Below are positions 25,718-35,712 of a stretch of DNA of 54,455 nt, one piece after another. Location of the stretch: positions 1 to 54,455 of the forward strand of contig NZ_JRFE01000058.1 of NCBI RefSeq assembly GCF_000756305.1. Reading direction: 5' to 3'. The notes below the pieces were generated by a model. That model was not told the origin of the DNA. It ran no database searches and saw only the letters and a program-made list of their open reading frames with translations. A program made the translations under genes and the position numbers. Origin of the DNA: Myxosarcina sp. GI1 (GTDB taxonomy: Bacteria; Cyanobacteriota; Cyanobacteriia; Cyanobacteriales; Xenococcaceae). Each line of letters starts with the position of its first letter. Positions within the stretch are counted from its first letter, which is position 1.

Positions 25718-27814
25718 ATGGAAATGACAACAGGTAAACCCAAAATTCATTATAAAACGGAGAAGGGACGCTCCCACCCGTTAGGTGCCATCCCAGATCG
25801 CAACGGAGTTAATTTCTCGATTTTTTCAGAACATGCCACGTCTGTTGAACTGTTACTGTTTAGTCGGCATGACGATCCCGAACCCATCCAAACTATTGAA
25901 TTAGACTGCAAAATTAATAAAACCTTTCACTTCTGGCATGTTTATGTTCGAGGTCTTAAATCAGGTGCATTTTATGCATATCGGATTGATGGCCCTAAAA
26001 ATATCCAGGCAGGATATCATTTCGATCCGCAGAAGGTCTTAATTGACCCCTACGCTAGAGGTAACGTCAAAACACTTTGGAACCGAGCTGATGCTTGCGT
26101 ACCTGGTGATAATGTAGCCACTTCTTTACGTAGCGCGGTCATCGATACATCCGACTACGACTGGGAGGGCGATCGCCCTTTGAACCGTGCGATGGGCGAA
26201 ACCATCATCTACGAGATGCATGTTCGTGGATTTACCAAGTCACCTACTTCAGGGGTTAAGCGACCGGGAACTTTTGCTGGGCTGATTGAGAAGATTCCCT
26301 ATCTCCAAGAGTTAGGAATTACAGCGGTGGAACTTTTGCCGATTTTCGAGTTCAATGATACAGAATTCTGGTCTGTTAATGGGAAATCTCTAACAAACTA
26401 CTGGGGTTACAGTCCCATGTGTTTTTTTGCCCCTCATTCTCATTGCTGCACTGAACCCGAAGCAGGCTGTCATGTCCGTGAGTTTCGAGACATGGTTAAA
26501 GCTTTACATAGAGCGGGAATAGAAGTGATTTTAGATGTCGTCTTTAATCACACGAATGAAGGCGATCGTCAAGGACCAGTCTTTTCCTTTAAAGGCATCG
26601 ATAATAGCATTTACTACTATCTCGTCCCTGGAAACGAGAGATATTATGCAGACTATACGGGTTGCGGAAATACTTTGAACTGCAATCATCCCGTCACTCA
26701 AAAAATGATTGTAGAATGTTTGCGCTACTGGGTCGAACAGATTCATGTGGATGGCTTTCGCTTTGATGAAGCTTCCGTGTTGTCCCGAGGTGAAGACGGC
26801 TTGCCGATGAAATACCCGCCAGTAGTGTGGCAAGTTGAACTGGATGAGACTTTAGCTGATACCAAAGTGATTGCTGAAGCTTGGGATGCTGCTGGACTCT
26901 ATCAAGTTGGTTATTTTCCAGGATATCGTTGGGTCGAGTGGAATGGACGCTACCGAGACGATATTCGCCGCTTTATTAGAGGAGAACCAGGACTTGTTGG
27001 TATGGTAGCTTCGCGGATTGCTGGCAGTGCCGACCTCTATCAATGGCGGGGGCATTTGCCAATTAATAGCATTAATTTCATCACCTGTCACGATGGTTTT
27101 ACCCTCAACGATCTCGTGTCCTATAACCAAAAGCATAACCAAGCAAATGGGGAAGATAATCGTGATGGTGCAGATGAGAATCTGAGTCGGAATTACGGTG
27201 TCGAAGGCGAAACAGGCGATCCAGAGATCGAGGCATTACGAGAACGACAAATTAAGAACTTTGCCACGATTCTGTTGCTTTCTCGAGGCGTTCCGATGAT
27301 TCTAGCTGGAGACGAAGTTAGACGCACTCAGAAAGGCAACAACAATGCCTACTGCCAAGATAATGAGATTAGCTGGTTTGATTGGGATCTGCTGGAGAAA
27401 AACGGTCATCTATTGCGGTTTTGGCAGCTGATGCTTCAGTTCCGCAAGCGTCATCCTACTCTTCAACACCCTGATTATTTTACTGGGAATGAAATTAACG
27501 AGCGGGGATTAGCTGATATCTCCTGGCATGGTTGTCAATTATATAGCCCTGGTTGGGACGATCCTAATGCCCGCGCCCTCGCTTTTACCCTGGGAGGTTT
27601 TAAGGGAGCGGCAGATTTGCATGTCACGATCAATATGTACCAAGAAACACTCGATTTTGAAATCCCTCCGCTTCGAGATAGGAGGTGGTACGCAGCAGTA
27701 GACACAGCTCGAGCTTCTCCCCTAGATATTGCCAAACCAGGTCAAGAAAGCGCCCTCGAAGATAGTATTTATCCCGTTACAGGACGCAGTATTAGTATTT
27801 TTATTTCTAGATAG
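25718..27814 (+). CDS. glgX: Glycogen debranching enzyme
   Basis: Isoamylase-type glycoside hydrolase family 13 enzyme of 698 aa, cutting alpha-1,6 branches of glycogen after phosphorylase action. An N-terminal CBM48-like domain (GAIPDRNGVNFSIFSEHAT) is followed by the GH13 barrel. Catalytic motifs are DVVFNHTNEGD, the nucleophile region VDGFRFDEAS, the acid in VIAEAWDAAG and FITCHDGFTLNDLVSY. Length is normal. The start could also be the second Met (codon 3). It is the natural partner of the YHS-phosphorylase at 11742. Confidence 0.93.
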   Translation: MEMTTGKPKIHYKTEKGRSHPLGAIPDRNGVNFSIFSEHATSVELLLFSRHDDPEPIQTIELDCKINKTFHFWHVYVRGLKSGAFYAYRIDGPKNIQAGYHFDPQKVLIDPYARGNVKTLWNRADACVPGDNVATSLRSAVIDTSDYDWEGDRPLNRAMGETIIYEMHVRGFTKSPTSGVKRPGTFAGLIEKIPYLQELGITAVELLPIFEFNDTEFWSVNGKSLTNYWGYSPMCFFAPHSHCCTEPEAGCHVREFRDMVKALHRAGIEVILDVVFNHTNEGDRQGPVFSFKGIDNSIYYYLVPGNERYYADYTGCGNTLNCNHPVTQKMIVECLRYWVEQIHVDGFRFDEASVLSRGEDGLPMKYPPVVWQVELDETLADTKVIAEAWDAAGLYQVGYFPGYRWVEWNGRYRDDIRRFIRGEPGLVGMVASRIAGSADLYQWRGHLPINSINFITCHDGFTLNDLVSYNQKHNQANGEDNRDGADENLSRNYGVEGETGDPEIEALRERQIKNFATILLLSRGVPMILAGDEVRRTQKGNNNAYCQDNEISWFDWDLLEKNGHLLRFWQLMLQFRKRHPTLQHPDYFTGNEINERGLADISWHGCQLYSPGWDDPNARALAFTLGGFKGAADLHVTINMYQETLDFEIPPLRDRRWYAAVDTARASPLDIAKPGQESALEDSIYPVTGRSISIFISR

Positions 27815-27858
27815 CTGCTTTACACGGCAAAGCCAGCAGCATTAGCTACTTTTTATTA

Positions 27859-27920
27859 TTTTTACTCGAATTAGGAGAGCCTTGCCATGATGTACGTTGA
27901 ATAAGATGGAAACTCTGCGG
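27859..27920 (+). pseudogene. Remnant of an ftsH 5' end
   Basis: TTTTTACTCGAATTAGGA (27859-27876) is identical to 28734-28751, just before ftsH. What follows still resembles the ftsH start: VE-stop-DGNS here against VEKDENS in the gene. The gene for DUF1326 and its promoter lie between the two copies. This looks like a duplicated ftsH leader left behind by an insertion or rearrangement. Confidence 0.65.
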
Positions 27921-27976
27921 AGGTTGTCGATCTAAGAGTAATGAGGGTGTTTGAATTTTTTTTAGCTTAAGTACTC

Positions 27977-28008
27977 TTGACCCTACAGTTTACTTGAGAG
28001 TTTATACT
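27977..28008 (+). promoter_or_regulatory. MerR-type promoter with 20-bp spacer before the DUF1326 gene
   Basis: The -35 TTGACC (27977-27982) and -10 TATACT (28003-28008) are separated by 20 bp, longer than the normal 17 and typical of MerR-activated promoters. The spacer has the half-sites CCCTACAGT and ACTTGAGAG, the same layout as the dyads at 2980 and 24996. It lies 34 bp upstream of the ATG at 28042. Confidence 0.65.
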
Positions 28009-28041
28009 TAAAGCAATTCGCTTCATAGAAGGAGTTTAATT

Positions 28042-28704
28042 ATGATTGTGACTGAGAAATCAAAAACTGATGTTCAGTGGTATCTGAAGGGCGAGTGGTT
28101 TGACGTATGTAGTTGCAAACTACCTTGTCCATGTACATTTGCACGGGAACCAACTTATGGCGATTGCTTGTTTACCCTAGTGTGGCAAATACATCAAGGT
28201 CAATATGGCGATGTCAGACTTGATAATTTGAATGTAGTTGCAATTGGTGAAGTTGAGGGAAATCAGTGGGTAGAGGATCTCGTTCCCTCCATGAAACTGT
28301 TGTTTTACATTGACGAACGGGCTAACGATTCTCAGCGCCAGGCTCTCGAACAGCTATTTACCGGTCAAGCTGGAGGTTGGCCAGGTGAATTTAGCAAACT
28401 GTTTAGCGATATTCGCGGGATTTCATACGTACCGATTGAAGTTGTAATTGCTGAAGACCTGAGCTATTGGCGGGCTGAGATTCCAGGCAAGGTAGTAGCA
28501 GCGGTTGAAGCTCTTACCGGTCCTACAGCAGACCCGAATCAACGGGTGCAGTTATTCAATCCCCCTGGTTCGGAAACAGGACCAGGACAGATTGCAACCT
28601 GGGGCGTTGTCAAGGAGAGTTCCGCTTCTGGTTTTGATTATTCCCATCCTTTTGAAGGGCAGTCGAGCAAACATATTCCCTTTGATTGGAAAATGCCGTC
28701 ATAG
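28042..28704 (+). CDS. DUF1326 domain protein
   Basis: Protein of 220 aa. The N-terminal Cys motif WFDVCSCKLPCPCTFAREPT and the following GDCLFTLVWQI are characteristic of DUF1326. No signal peptide. The four Cys could bind a metal. Family function is not established; members often sit in metal-resistance or DUF2182-type clusters. The ribosome site AAGGAG is strong and a MerR-type promoter lies just upstream, which supports metal induction. Confidence 0.8.
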   Translation: MIVTEKSKTDVQWYLKGEWFDVCSCKLPCPCTFAREPTYGDCLFTLVWQIHQGQYGDVRLDNLNVVAIGEVEGNQWVEDLVPSMKLLFYIDERANDSQRQALEQLFTGQAGGWPGEFSKLFSDIRGISYVPIEVVIAEDLSYWRAEIPGKVVAAVEALTGPTADPNQRVQLFNPPGSETGPGQIATWGVVKESSASGFDYSHPFEGQSSKHIPFDWKMPS

Positions 28705-28759
28705 TTTTGATGGGGACGATCCGCACCATATTGTTTTTACTCGAATTAGGAAAGTCGTT

Positions 28760-30694
28760 ATGCCTGTTGAAAAAGATGAAAACTCTAAAGCTCCCAAGCC
28801 CGAGCATTTCGGCAGTAGCTTTGTGACGTTATTTCTATTCTTATTCCTGTTTCACTTTTTCGTCGCCCCTGCTTTTCGTCCCCGAGCCAATGAAGTTCTC
28901 TACAGTCAATTTCTCAAAGAGGTAAAAGACGGCAAGGTTGGCAGAGCTTTAGTCGGAGAAGAACAAATTCAATATACACTCAAGTCAGATCTATCCAAAA
29001 TGCAGTCAACTCAGGAGGATAATTCAACTCCCCCCAAAACCTATGTTACTAGACCCATCGCTGGAGATACCGCTCTGTCGCAGTTATTAGCAGAAAAAAA
29101 TGTGGAATTTGGTGCCCCTCCGCCCGACAATAGCGGTGTTTTAACTACTCTTTTGGGATGGATCGTTCCTCCCCTAATCTTCTTGGGCATCTGGGGTTGG
29201 ATGCTCAACCGCGCCCAAGCTGGGTCGGGAACTGCCCTAACGGTAGGGAAAAGCAAAGCCCGAATCTATTCTGAAGGCAATACGGGGGTAACATTTGCCG
29301 ATGTTGCGGGAATCGATGAAGCTGAAGAGGAACTCCAAGAAATCGTCGAATTTCTCAAAAATTCAGACAAGTATACTCGTGTGGGAGCAAAAATTCCCAA
29401 AGGAGTACTGTTGGTAGGAGCACCAGGGACTGGCAAAACCCTCTTAGCCAAGGCAGTTGCTGGAGAAGCGGTCGTTCCCTTCTTTAGCATCTCAGGCTCG
29501 GAATTTATTGAATTGTTTGTTGGCGTGGGGGCTGCTAGGGTAAGAGATATGTTTAAACAGGCGAAGCAACAAGCACCCTGCATTGTATTTATCGATGAAT
29601 TGGATGCCCTGGGTAAATCTAGAGGGGGTGCCGGAAATTTGATGGGGGGCAATGACGAGCGAGAGCAAACCCTCAACCAGCTTTTAACCGAAATGGATGG
29701 ATTTGAAGCGAATACGGGGGTTATTATCCTAGCAGCAACCAACCGACCCGAAGTGCTAGATCCCGCACTGCGCCGTCCCGGTCGTTTCGATCGCCAGATA
29801 GTTGTCGACCGTCCAGATAAGCTGGGGCGAGAAGCAATTCTGAAGGTACATATTCAGAAAGTTGAATTAGCTGCGGATGTGGACTTGGGAGCTATTGCCG
29901 CCCGCACCCCAGGGTTTGCTGGGGCAGATTTAGCCAATCTGGTCAATGAAGCGGCACTCTTGGCAGCTCGGCAAAATCGAGAAGCCGTAACGATGGCTGA
30001 CTTTAACGAAGCAGTCGAGCGCGTTATCGCTGGGTTGGAGAAAAAATCCCGCGTTCTCAATGAGATGGAAAAGAAAACTGTCGCTTACCACGAAGCAGGA
30101 CACGCGATCGTCGGAACCTTAATGCCTGGGGCTGGCAAGGTAGAGAAAATTTCGATCGTTCCCAGAGGAATAGGAGCGTTGGGGTACACTCTACAGCTTC
30201 CCGAAGAAGACCGCTTCTTGATGGCAGAAGATGAAATTCGCGGTCGAATTGCGACTCTCCTGGCAGGACGCTCTGCCGAAGAGATTGTTTTGGGTAAGAT
30301 TTCCACCGGAGCCAGCGACGACATTCAAAAAGCAACGGATTTAGCAGAACGGACGGTCACGCTCTATGGCATGAGCCAGAAGCTAGGACCGATCGCTCTT
30401 GAAAAAATGCAGCAGCAATTTTTGGATGGTTTTTCTAACCCGCGTCGCCCAATCAGTCCCAAAGTTACAGAGGAGATTGATGGAGAGGTCAAGCAGCTTC
30501 TCGATAGAGCCCATCAGACTGCCTTAAAAATACTTGAAACCAATCGTTCCGTCCTCGAAGAGATGACCCAACAGCTTTTGCAGAAAGAAATACTCGAAGG
30601 AGAGCAACTACGCCAATATTTAGAGCAGGTGCGATCGCCCGAGGAATTAGCGGCTTGGTTAAATACAGGCAATTATTATCTGTCAACTAGTTGA
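28760..30694 (+). CDS. ftsH: FtsH ATP-dependent zinc metalloprotease
   Basis: Membrane-bound AAA+ protease of 644 aa. TM1 is near 22-40, a periplasmic or lumenal domain to about 130, TM2 at about 130-150 ([16 protein letters not shown]). The AAA domain has Walker [14 protein letters not shown], Walker [12 protein letters not shown] and the second region of homology [20 protein letters not shown]. The zinc site is [10 protein letters not shown] with a downstream Asp in [11 protein letters not shown]. The open frame extends upstream into the DUF1326 gene, but the ATG at 28760 begins the true N-terminus and follows AGGAAAG. It probably degrades damaged membrane proteins under stress. It is likely one of several copies in a cyanobacterium. 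Confidence 0.95.
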   Translation: MPVEKDENSKAPKPEHFGSSFVTLFLFLFLFHFFVAPAFRPRANEVLYSQFLKEVKDGKVGRALVGEEQIQYTLKSDLSKMQSTQEDNSTPPKTYVTRPIAGDTALSQLLAEKNVEFGAPPPDNSGVLTTLLGWIVPPLIFLGIWGWMLNRAQAGSGTALTVGKSKARIYSEGNTGVTFADVAGIDEAEEELQEIVEFLKNSDKYTRVGAKIPKGVLLVGAPGTGKTLLAKAVAGEAVVPFFSISGSEFIELFVGVGAARVRDMFKQAKQQAPCIVFIDELDALGKSRGGAGNLMGGNDEREQTLNQLLTEMDGFEANTGVIILAATNRPEVLDPALRRPGRFDRQIVVDRPDKLGREAILKVHIQKVELAADVDLGAIAARTPGFAGADLANLVNEAALLAARQNREAVTMADFNEAVERVIAGLEKKSRVLNEMEKKTVAYHEAGHAIVGTLMPGAGKVEKISIVPRGIGALGYTLQLPEEDRFLMAEDEIRGRIATLLAGRSAEEIVLGKISTGASDDIQKATDLAERTVTLYGMSQKLGPIALEKMQQQFLDGFSNPRRPISPKVTEEIDGEVKQLLDRAHQTALKILETNRSVLEEMTQQLLQKEILEGEQLRQYLEQVRSPEELAAWLNTGNYYLSTS

Positions 30695-30952
30695 AAAATT
30701 TATCAAACCTATTTATTATTCTGAATTACTTTTGAAGGCGCGTCTATATACTATCTAGCAGATATTCAACAATATTTTTATCACTAACCTGATATTACTT
30801 ATGGAAACGACCTCTCTCGAACGAGTCTGGATCTCCACTAATGTTGTTCCTAGCGTCGACATACATGGTATCACGCTACTTTGCAATCGCTTATTAAAGA
30901 TTTCTTCCAGTCAATACTTTTCCTTCTTATTTCCGAATAGCTGCGGCTTGTT

Positions 30953-32170
30953 GTGAATAAAAACTTACTGCTGCTACTTGTCTGTTTATTTATCCTTATG
31001 GTGGGCTTTGGCATCACTTTGCCAGTGCTGCCCTATTATGCCGAGCGTCTTAACTCAGCAGGTAGGGTATCCCGAGAAACCATGGTCGTCCACGTCAGTC
31101 TCTTGACCAGCATTTATGCCTTGATGCAGTTTATTTTTGCACCGTTATGGGGAAAGTTGTCTGACAGATTGGGTCGAAAACCATTGTTGTTGCTGGGTAT
31201 TGGCGGTTCTGCGATCGCACAAGTGCTATTTGGCGTTGCTACCTCCTTGGGGATGCTTTACATGGTTCGGGGAATTGATGGTCTCTTATCCGCCGCCGCT
31301 CTACCCGCAGCGACAGCTTATGTGTCTGACATCACAACTGAGGGCGATCGCGACCGTGGCATGGCGTGGCTCGGTACTGCTGTTAGTTTGGGCGTTGTCG
31401 CTGGTCCAGCAGTGGGGGGATTAACAACCCGTCGAGATCTCCACTTTGATGTCAAGTTCGCACACCTGGCAATTAATAGTTTTTCGATACCGTTCTTAAT
31501 AGCGGCAGCATCAATGTCGATCGTGTTTTTTGCAGCTCTGATTTGGCTGCCAGAGACCATAGCATCTCAACGAGTTGCTCTCTCGCTCACTCGCTCGACT
31601 ACTAGATGGTTCAACCTAGGGAATAAGCTGGTAATATTGCTGGGTTTGACGACAATCGGGCAGTTAGGATTGGCGATATTTGAAGGAACATTTGCGCTTT
31701 ATGCTCGAGAAAAGTTGAGCTATGGACCGATAGAAACTGGATTTGTTTTTATGGTGTGCGGGTTAGTTATGGCAGTTTTTCAGACAGTTGCTGTCAGCTA
31801 TTTCTCGGGACGACTCAGCAGTTGCAAGCAAATTGCTTTAGGTTTTAGCTTGATGGGAGTGGGCAGTGTTTTGCTGTCGATGGTCCGAACATTTCCCCAT
31901 GTCTTAAGCACCGTTGGGTTGTTGGCGTTTGGCTTCTCCTTAATCGCTCCCAATCTCTCAGCCTTAATTTCAAGGCGGGGAGGTCAACGTACTGGTAGAG
32001 TTTTGGGGATGCAAAATGCTGCCAACAGTCTGGGACAGGTAAGCGGTCCAATGCTGGGAGGATTTTTGTTTACCTGGCAGGCAAGTGCGCCTTATCTATC
32101 TGCTGGAATCATTTTGCTGGGAATCGGTTTAACCCTCGGTTGGCAAGAAAAAACTGTCAAAATCCGTTAA
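30953..32170 (+). CDS. MFS transporter (drug/metabolite exporter type)
   Basis: Protein of 405 aa with about 12 TM helices. The start has FILMVGFGITLPVLPYYAERL and the MFS loop motif GKLSDRLGRKPLLLLG, similar to TetA-type antiporters; VRGIDGLLSAAALPAATAYV also fits. The substrate cannot be read from the sequence. The GTG start at 30953 places the first helix normally, but no clear ribosome site is seen. A 258-bp leader separates it from ftsH. Confidence 0.85.
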   Translation: MNKNLLLLLVCLFILMVGFGITLPVLPYYAERLNSAGRVSRETMVVHVSLLTSIYALMQFIFAPLWGKLSDRLGRKPLLLLGIGGSAIAQVLFGVATSLGMLYMVRGIDGLLSAAALPAATAYVSDITTEGDRDRGMAWLGTAVSLGVVAGPAVGGLTTRRDLHFDVKFAHLAINSFSIPFLIAAASMSIVFFAALIWLPETIASQRVALSLTRSTTRWFNLGNKLVILLGLTTIGQLGLAIFEGTFALYAREKLSYGPIETGFVFMVCGLVMAVFQTVAVSYFSGRLSSCKQIALGFSLMGVGSVLLSMVRTFPHVLSTVGLLAFGFSLIAPNLSALISRRGGQRTGRVLGMQNAANSLGQVSGPMLGGFLFTWQASAPYLSAGIILLGIGLTLGWQEKTVKIR

Positions 32171-32226
32171 TGTTGTGTTTTTCCCTAAAAGCTCTGTATT
32201 GATATTTGTTAAGAGGGTTAGCTAAT

Positions 32227-32242
32227 GTCATCTTGATTTCAT
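32227..32242 (+). promoter_or_regulatory. TCAT direct-repeat site upstream of ldh
   Basis: GTCATCTTGATTTCAT, half-sites 11 bp apart, about 105 bp upstream of the lactate dehydrogenase ATG and pointing toward it. It nearly matches the repeat at 19733. Confidence 0.5.
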
Positions 32243-32345
32243 TATTTCTTAGAACCATGAAGAAGAGAACAAGCTAGCGGCATAGCATAACCATAGACGA
32301 TCTGCTGGCAATTGCTGACGACGAAAGATTCAACATAGAGGTTTT

Positions 32346-33353
32346 ATGTTCGAGCGAATTTTTACTTTTAACTCGGCGGCAGAAACTCCCGCTCCCCTTC
32401 ATCTTCGTAAGGGGGTAATTATTGGGGCTGGTCAAGTGGGGATGGCTTGCGCTTATTCCCTACTAATCCAAGACTGTTTCGATGAATTGATTCTTCAAGA
32501 TATTGCCAGAGAAAGGGTCGAAGGGGAAGTCATGGATCTAGTGCACGGCATGTCCTTTATTACGCCTACTTTACTCAAAGCAGGAACCGTGGCTGACGTA
32601 GGACGGGACGCAGACATAGTTATTATTACTGCTGGAGCTGCCCAGAAGCCAGGAGAAAGCCGTTTAAACCTAGTAGAACGCAATGTCGCTATTTTCCAAA
32701 ACATCTTGGGAGATGTAGTTAAATTCTGTCCCAATGCTATTTTGCTGATTGTTACCAATCCAGTTGACATAATGACCTATGTTACTCTCAAACTTTCTGG
32801 TTTTCCCAGTTCTAGAGTAATTGGTTCGGGAACGGTACTAGACACCGCTCGTTTTCGTTCCCTGCTAGCTAAAAACTTGAATATCGATGCTCGTAGCGTT
32901 CATGCTTATATCATTGGCGAACATGGGGATAGTGAAGTTCCTGTTTGGAGTACGGCTAATGTGGCTGGCATGAGATTGCTCCCAGCTAGCTGCCCAGATA
33001 GTTGGGAAAATCTGTCTGCTGCTGAACGGAAAGAATTAACTGCTATTTTTGAACAGGTCAAAAATGCCGCCTATGAAATTATTAAGCGTAAAGGATACAC
33101 CTCTTATGGAATTGGCTTAGGGGTTACTGATATTGTCAAGGCTATCTTGCACAGTCAAGAACGCGTTCTTACCGTTAGCAGTCTTGTCGAGGGAGCATAT
33201 GGGATTTATGACATTTGTCTTAGTTTACCAACGGTAGTCAATGAAAAAGGCGTACTCAAGACGGTTAACCTTGCTCTCAGTAAGCAGGAAGAAAAACAAT
33301 TCCAAAATTCTGCCTTCGTCTTACGAGAAGTTGTTAACCAACTAAATCTCTGA
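32346..33353 (+). CDS. ldh: L-lactate dehydrogenase
   Basis: NAD-dependent dehydrogenase of 335 aa. The Rossmann motif is [18 protein letters not shown]. The substrate-specificity loop reads [15 protein letters not shown]: Gln at the position where malate dehydrogenases have Arg, so lactate/pyruvate is the expected pair. The catalytic motif [14 protein letters not shown] holds the active His, and [12 protein letters not shown] is typical of LDH. The N-terminal about 22 residues (before LRKGVII) are an extra extension. It would re-oxidise NADH in fermentation. A TCAT repeat lies upstream. Confidence 0.9.
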   Translation: MFERIFTFNSAAETPAPLHLRKGVIIGAGQVGMACAYSLLIQDCFDELILQDIARERVEGEVMDLVHGMSFITPTLLKAGTVADVGRDADIVIITAGAAQKPGESRLNLVERNVAIFQNILGDVVKFCPNAILLIVTNPVDIMTYVTLKLSGFPSSRVIGSGTVLDTARFRSLLAKNLNIDARSVHAYIIGEHGDSEVPVWSTANVAGMRLLPASCPDSWENLSAAERKELTAIFEQVKNAAYEIIKRKGYTSYGIGLGVTDIVKAILHSQERVLTVSSLVEGAYGIYDICLSLPTVVNEKGVLKTVNLALSKQEEKQFQNSAFVLREVVNQLNL

Positions 33354-33439
33354 GGTTGAGAAAGTAGCAAAATCTCACAAAGTTTAAAAACTCGATCGTG
33401 ACAATCGATTCTTGACCTAGAAGCCCAAAATAACCATGA

Positions 33440-33640
33440 AATGTTGAATCTTTTTGGTGTTCGATCCGTTTTGACGACGGCAAAAAGTGTGAAAATTGCC
33501 AATTAGACTTTCCCGATCTCGAAAATGGTTGGGTCGTAGCCGATCGACAGATGGATGATGTGGTGGAGTTGATGGCAAACAAGCATGGCGATCTCTCACA
33601 TTCTTGGTTCGGTTATTTAGAGCGCCAAGTCAAAGAGTAA
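33440..33640 (+). pseudogene. Gene fragment with a CxxC motif
   Basis: An open stretch of 66 codons without a usable start codon near its beginning. It reads RFDDGKKCENCQLDFP, then ENGWVVADRQMDDVVELMAN, and ends GYLERQVKE. The composition is protein-like and includes CENC. The gene was not recognised. It probably represents the 3' end of a lost gene between ldh and the DUF1816 gene. Confidence 0.35.
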
Positions 33641-33773
33641 TTTCCTGAGTTTAATATTTTCCTGATGATCTTATCAAGAATTTTAATCTTATTCTTAGAA
33701 AATAAAATTTTAACTTTATATTCTGTTTAATTTACAAGTTATCTTCTTTTACTTTTAAATAGATAATAATCCA

Positions 33774-34028
33774 ATGAAATTGATTCCTAGAATCTTACCT
33801 TTCTTTAAAAAACCGACATTATCTTGGGGGGTAAAAATTAGCACTGCCATTCCAAGTTGTATTTACTATTTTGGACCTTTTGATACTTTTCGAGAAGCTC
33901 AACTTGCGCAGGATGGGTATATTGATGATTTAGTTGAGGAAAAAGCTCAAGGGATTACTGTCGAAATTAAACGATGTCAGCCAGTTGAGATGACGATTTT
34001 TGAAGATGAAGCGAAAGTCGATCCTTAA
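33774..34028 (+). CDS. DUF1816 domain protein
   Basis: Protein of 84 aa matching the cyanobacterial DUF1816 family: WGVKISTAIPSCIYYFGPFD followed by FREAQLAQDGYIDDLVEEKA. It is soluble, without a signal. Function unknown. It stands alone, with AT-rich flanks. The alternating strand pattern is compact and complete, so the gene looks intact. Confidence 0.85.
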   Translation: MKLIPRILPFFKKPTLSWGVKISTAIPSCIYYFGPFDTFREAQLAQDGYIDDLVEEKAQGITVEIKRCQPVEMTIFEDEAKVDP

Positions 34029-34192
34029 ATTCAATCTGATATTGTCGAGCAAATATTGATTAGTAAAAAAAAGCGATTTTAACCAAACCATCACCAAGCA
34101 TCAATTAATGTTCTATCGACTTGAGAAGCAGGTGATGTCTAAAGCTACTATCTCAATCCGCGTAAATATGCAGACAAATTCTTACTAAGACA

Positions 34193-34567
34193 ATGAATAC
34201 ACGTGAATACTTCAACACTTTAAATGGGAATCAGAACTATTCAGCTCAAGTATCTTCTAATGAATTACCCAAACAAGGAAAAAACACGGTAGAAGCTTAC
34301 ACTACCTTAAGCTTGATTACGGTTGTTGCAATCGCTTTGATAAGTATTTCAGTTTTGGTATGGCGATCCCATTCAAAAAAAAGTTTGAGCAAATTACCTA
34401 AACTTTTTCACAAGGATTCTACTCAAATCAAATGTACTGAATGTTATTTTTTCGATAATAATTCTTATCTTAAGTGTGCCGTTCATCCAACCAAAGTTCT
34501 CGAACGTGAAGCTCAAGAATGTTTGGACTATGAGGATGAGAGGGGTAAAACAGTTGAGGAAGTTTAG
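34193..34567 (+). CDS. Single-TM protein with Cys-rich KCAVHP domain (paralogue 1)
   Basis: Protein of 124 aa. A polar N-terminus (about 1-38) containing NYSAQVSSNEL and NTVEA is followed by a TM helix (about 43-62) and a basic linker. The C-terminal domain reads KCTECYFFDNNSYLKCAVHP and ends EAQECLDYE, giving four Cys in a C-x2-C, C, C pattern plus a His, which suggests a zinc- or metal-binding fold. Two relatives lie at 37683 and 49473. Family not recognised. The role may be a membrane-bound cytosolic metal or redox module; this is a guess. Confidence 0.65.
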   Translation: MNTREYFNTLNGNQNYSAQVSSNELPKQGKNTVEAYTTLSLITVVAIALISISVLVWRSHSKKSLSKLPKLFHKDSTQIKCTECYFFDNNSYLKCAVHPTKVLEREAQECLDYEDERGKTVEEV

Positions 34568-34799
34568 TTGTGATACTCATTTTAGAACCAATAGAGATCG
34601 TTTACCAACATTGGTAAGTTGCTGAATGGTCTTCGATTGCGATTGAGATTTAGAGGCTTTAAGCTTAGTTGGCTTACTGTCTCTACGCTCAAAAAAGGCA
34701 ATTAATTTACATATTATAGCTTGTATTAACTAATAATTTAACAAATTAAAAGACCGAGTAAAAAACAAAGATTAATTTTATAAAACCTAAAAAAATCTA

Positions 34800-35447
34800 A
34801 TGAAAAACCAACGTCAAAATTTACAGCGTTAAATTGCCGATTTAATTTCTCTTCTTGAGATTTGTTTACCACTTATTAAAGAAATAGACCGAGCTCAGGT
34901 TAAATTAAAGTTGCTTCCTGTTGAGCTAGAAAAATTGAAAGAACATGCCGAATTGTTGAACCTAAAGCTATCTCTTGAAAAGCCTCAAAATTCAGATTCA
35001 GCTGAATCTAGTTTACGATCGCCAATAGAAGCGACCCACTACAAATTAGATTCTATAGTAGATGATTTAGAAGGAATATTAGTATATTTAACTAATCTAG
35101 ATTGCCAGCTGAAAAATGTGCTTGCCCTTAAAGAAAGGTTAGAGGCAGTGCAAGAAGAAAGAATCGATTGTATTACTCCAGACCGTATTTACAAATTATT
35201 AGAAAAACAGCAGCAACTAAAATCACAAGATAAATATGCTATTTCACCTACCAAAACTAACCGACTTCGGCGAGTTTGGCAGAAATTGCTTAAATATAAA
35301 TATTCAAAAAAAATAGCTATAACTACAGCTGTCACAGCAGGAATTATCTTTGGTTTTAGCGTTATTTTCAACACTTCGAGCGAGGAGCGATTTATTGAAA
35401 GCCATATTACTGGTGAGAACAAACAGACAGTAGTTTTTAGTGAGTAA
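34800..35447 (+). pseudogene. Coiled-coil TM protein with a nonsense codon (paralogue of 53400)
   Basis: From the ATG at 34800 the frame reads MKNQRQNLQR, then TAA (34830-34832), then IADLISLLEICLPLIKEID onward to 35447. The intact relative at 53400 has Gln (CAA) at this place, so one base change made the stop. The rest is open: a coiled-coil region (LKEHAELLNLKLSLEK, LALKERLEAVQEERID), then a C-terminal TM helix (TTAVTAGIIFGFSVIF). A restart at TTG 34911 is possible but has no clear ribosome site. Function unknown. Confidence 0.7.
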
Positions 35448-35712
35448 ATCGCCAAACTGGACAAGCTAAAGAGTAGATAGAAATAAAAAGTTTGATGTTT
35501 ACTGTCCATTCGATTAATTTATGCGCCTAGTAGTCATGGGCGTAAATATCGATACCATTAGTAAAGTCGGTTTATTCACAAATCGAACCCATTTTAATAG
35601 TGACTTTATTTAAGCCTCGCCTCACTAGAATAATCAATGCCTGTGAAGCAAAACAGAGGCTCTCTTAAAAGATACCGCGACCCATATAGCCATATAGTAT
35701 ATAGGTTTACAA

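Noticed and set aside
30801-30956. 51-codon open frame ending in a GTGA overlap with the MFS start
   Set aside because: No ribosome site, no motif, and random-looking composition; the overlap could be chance.
32346-33353. Malate dehydrogenase instead of lactate dehydrogenase
   Set aside because: The specificity loop has Gln (AQKPGESR), not the Arg of malate dehydrogenases.
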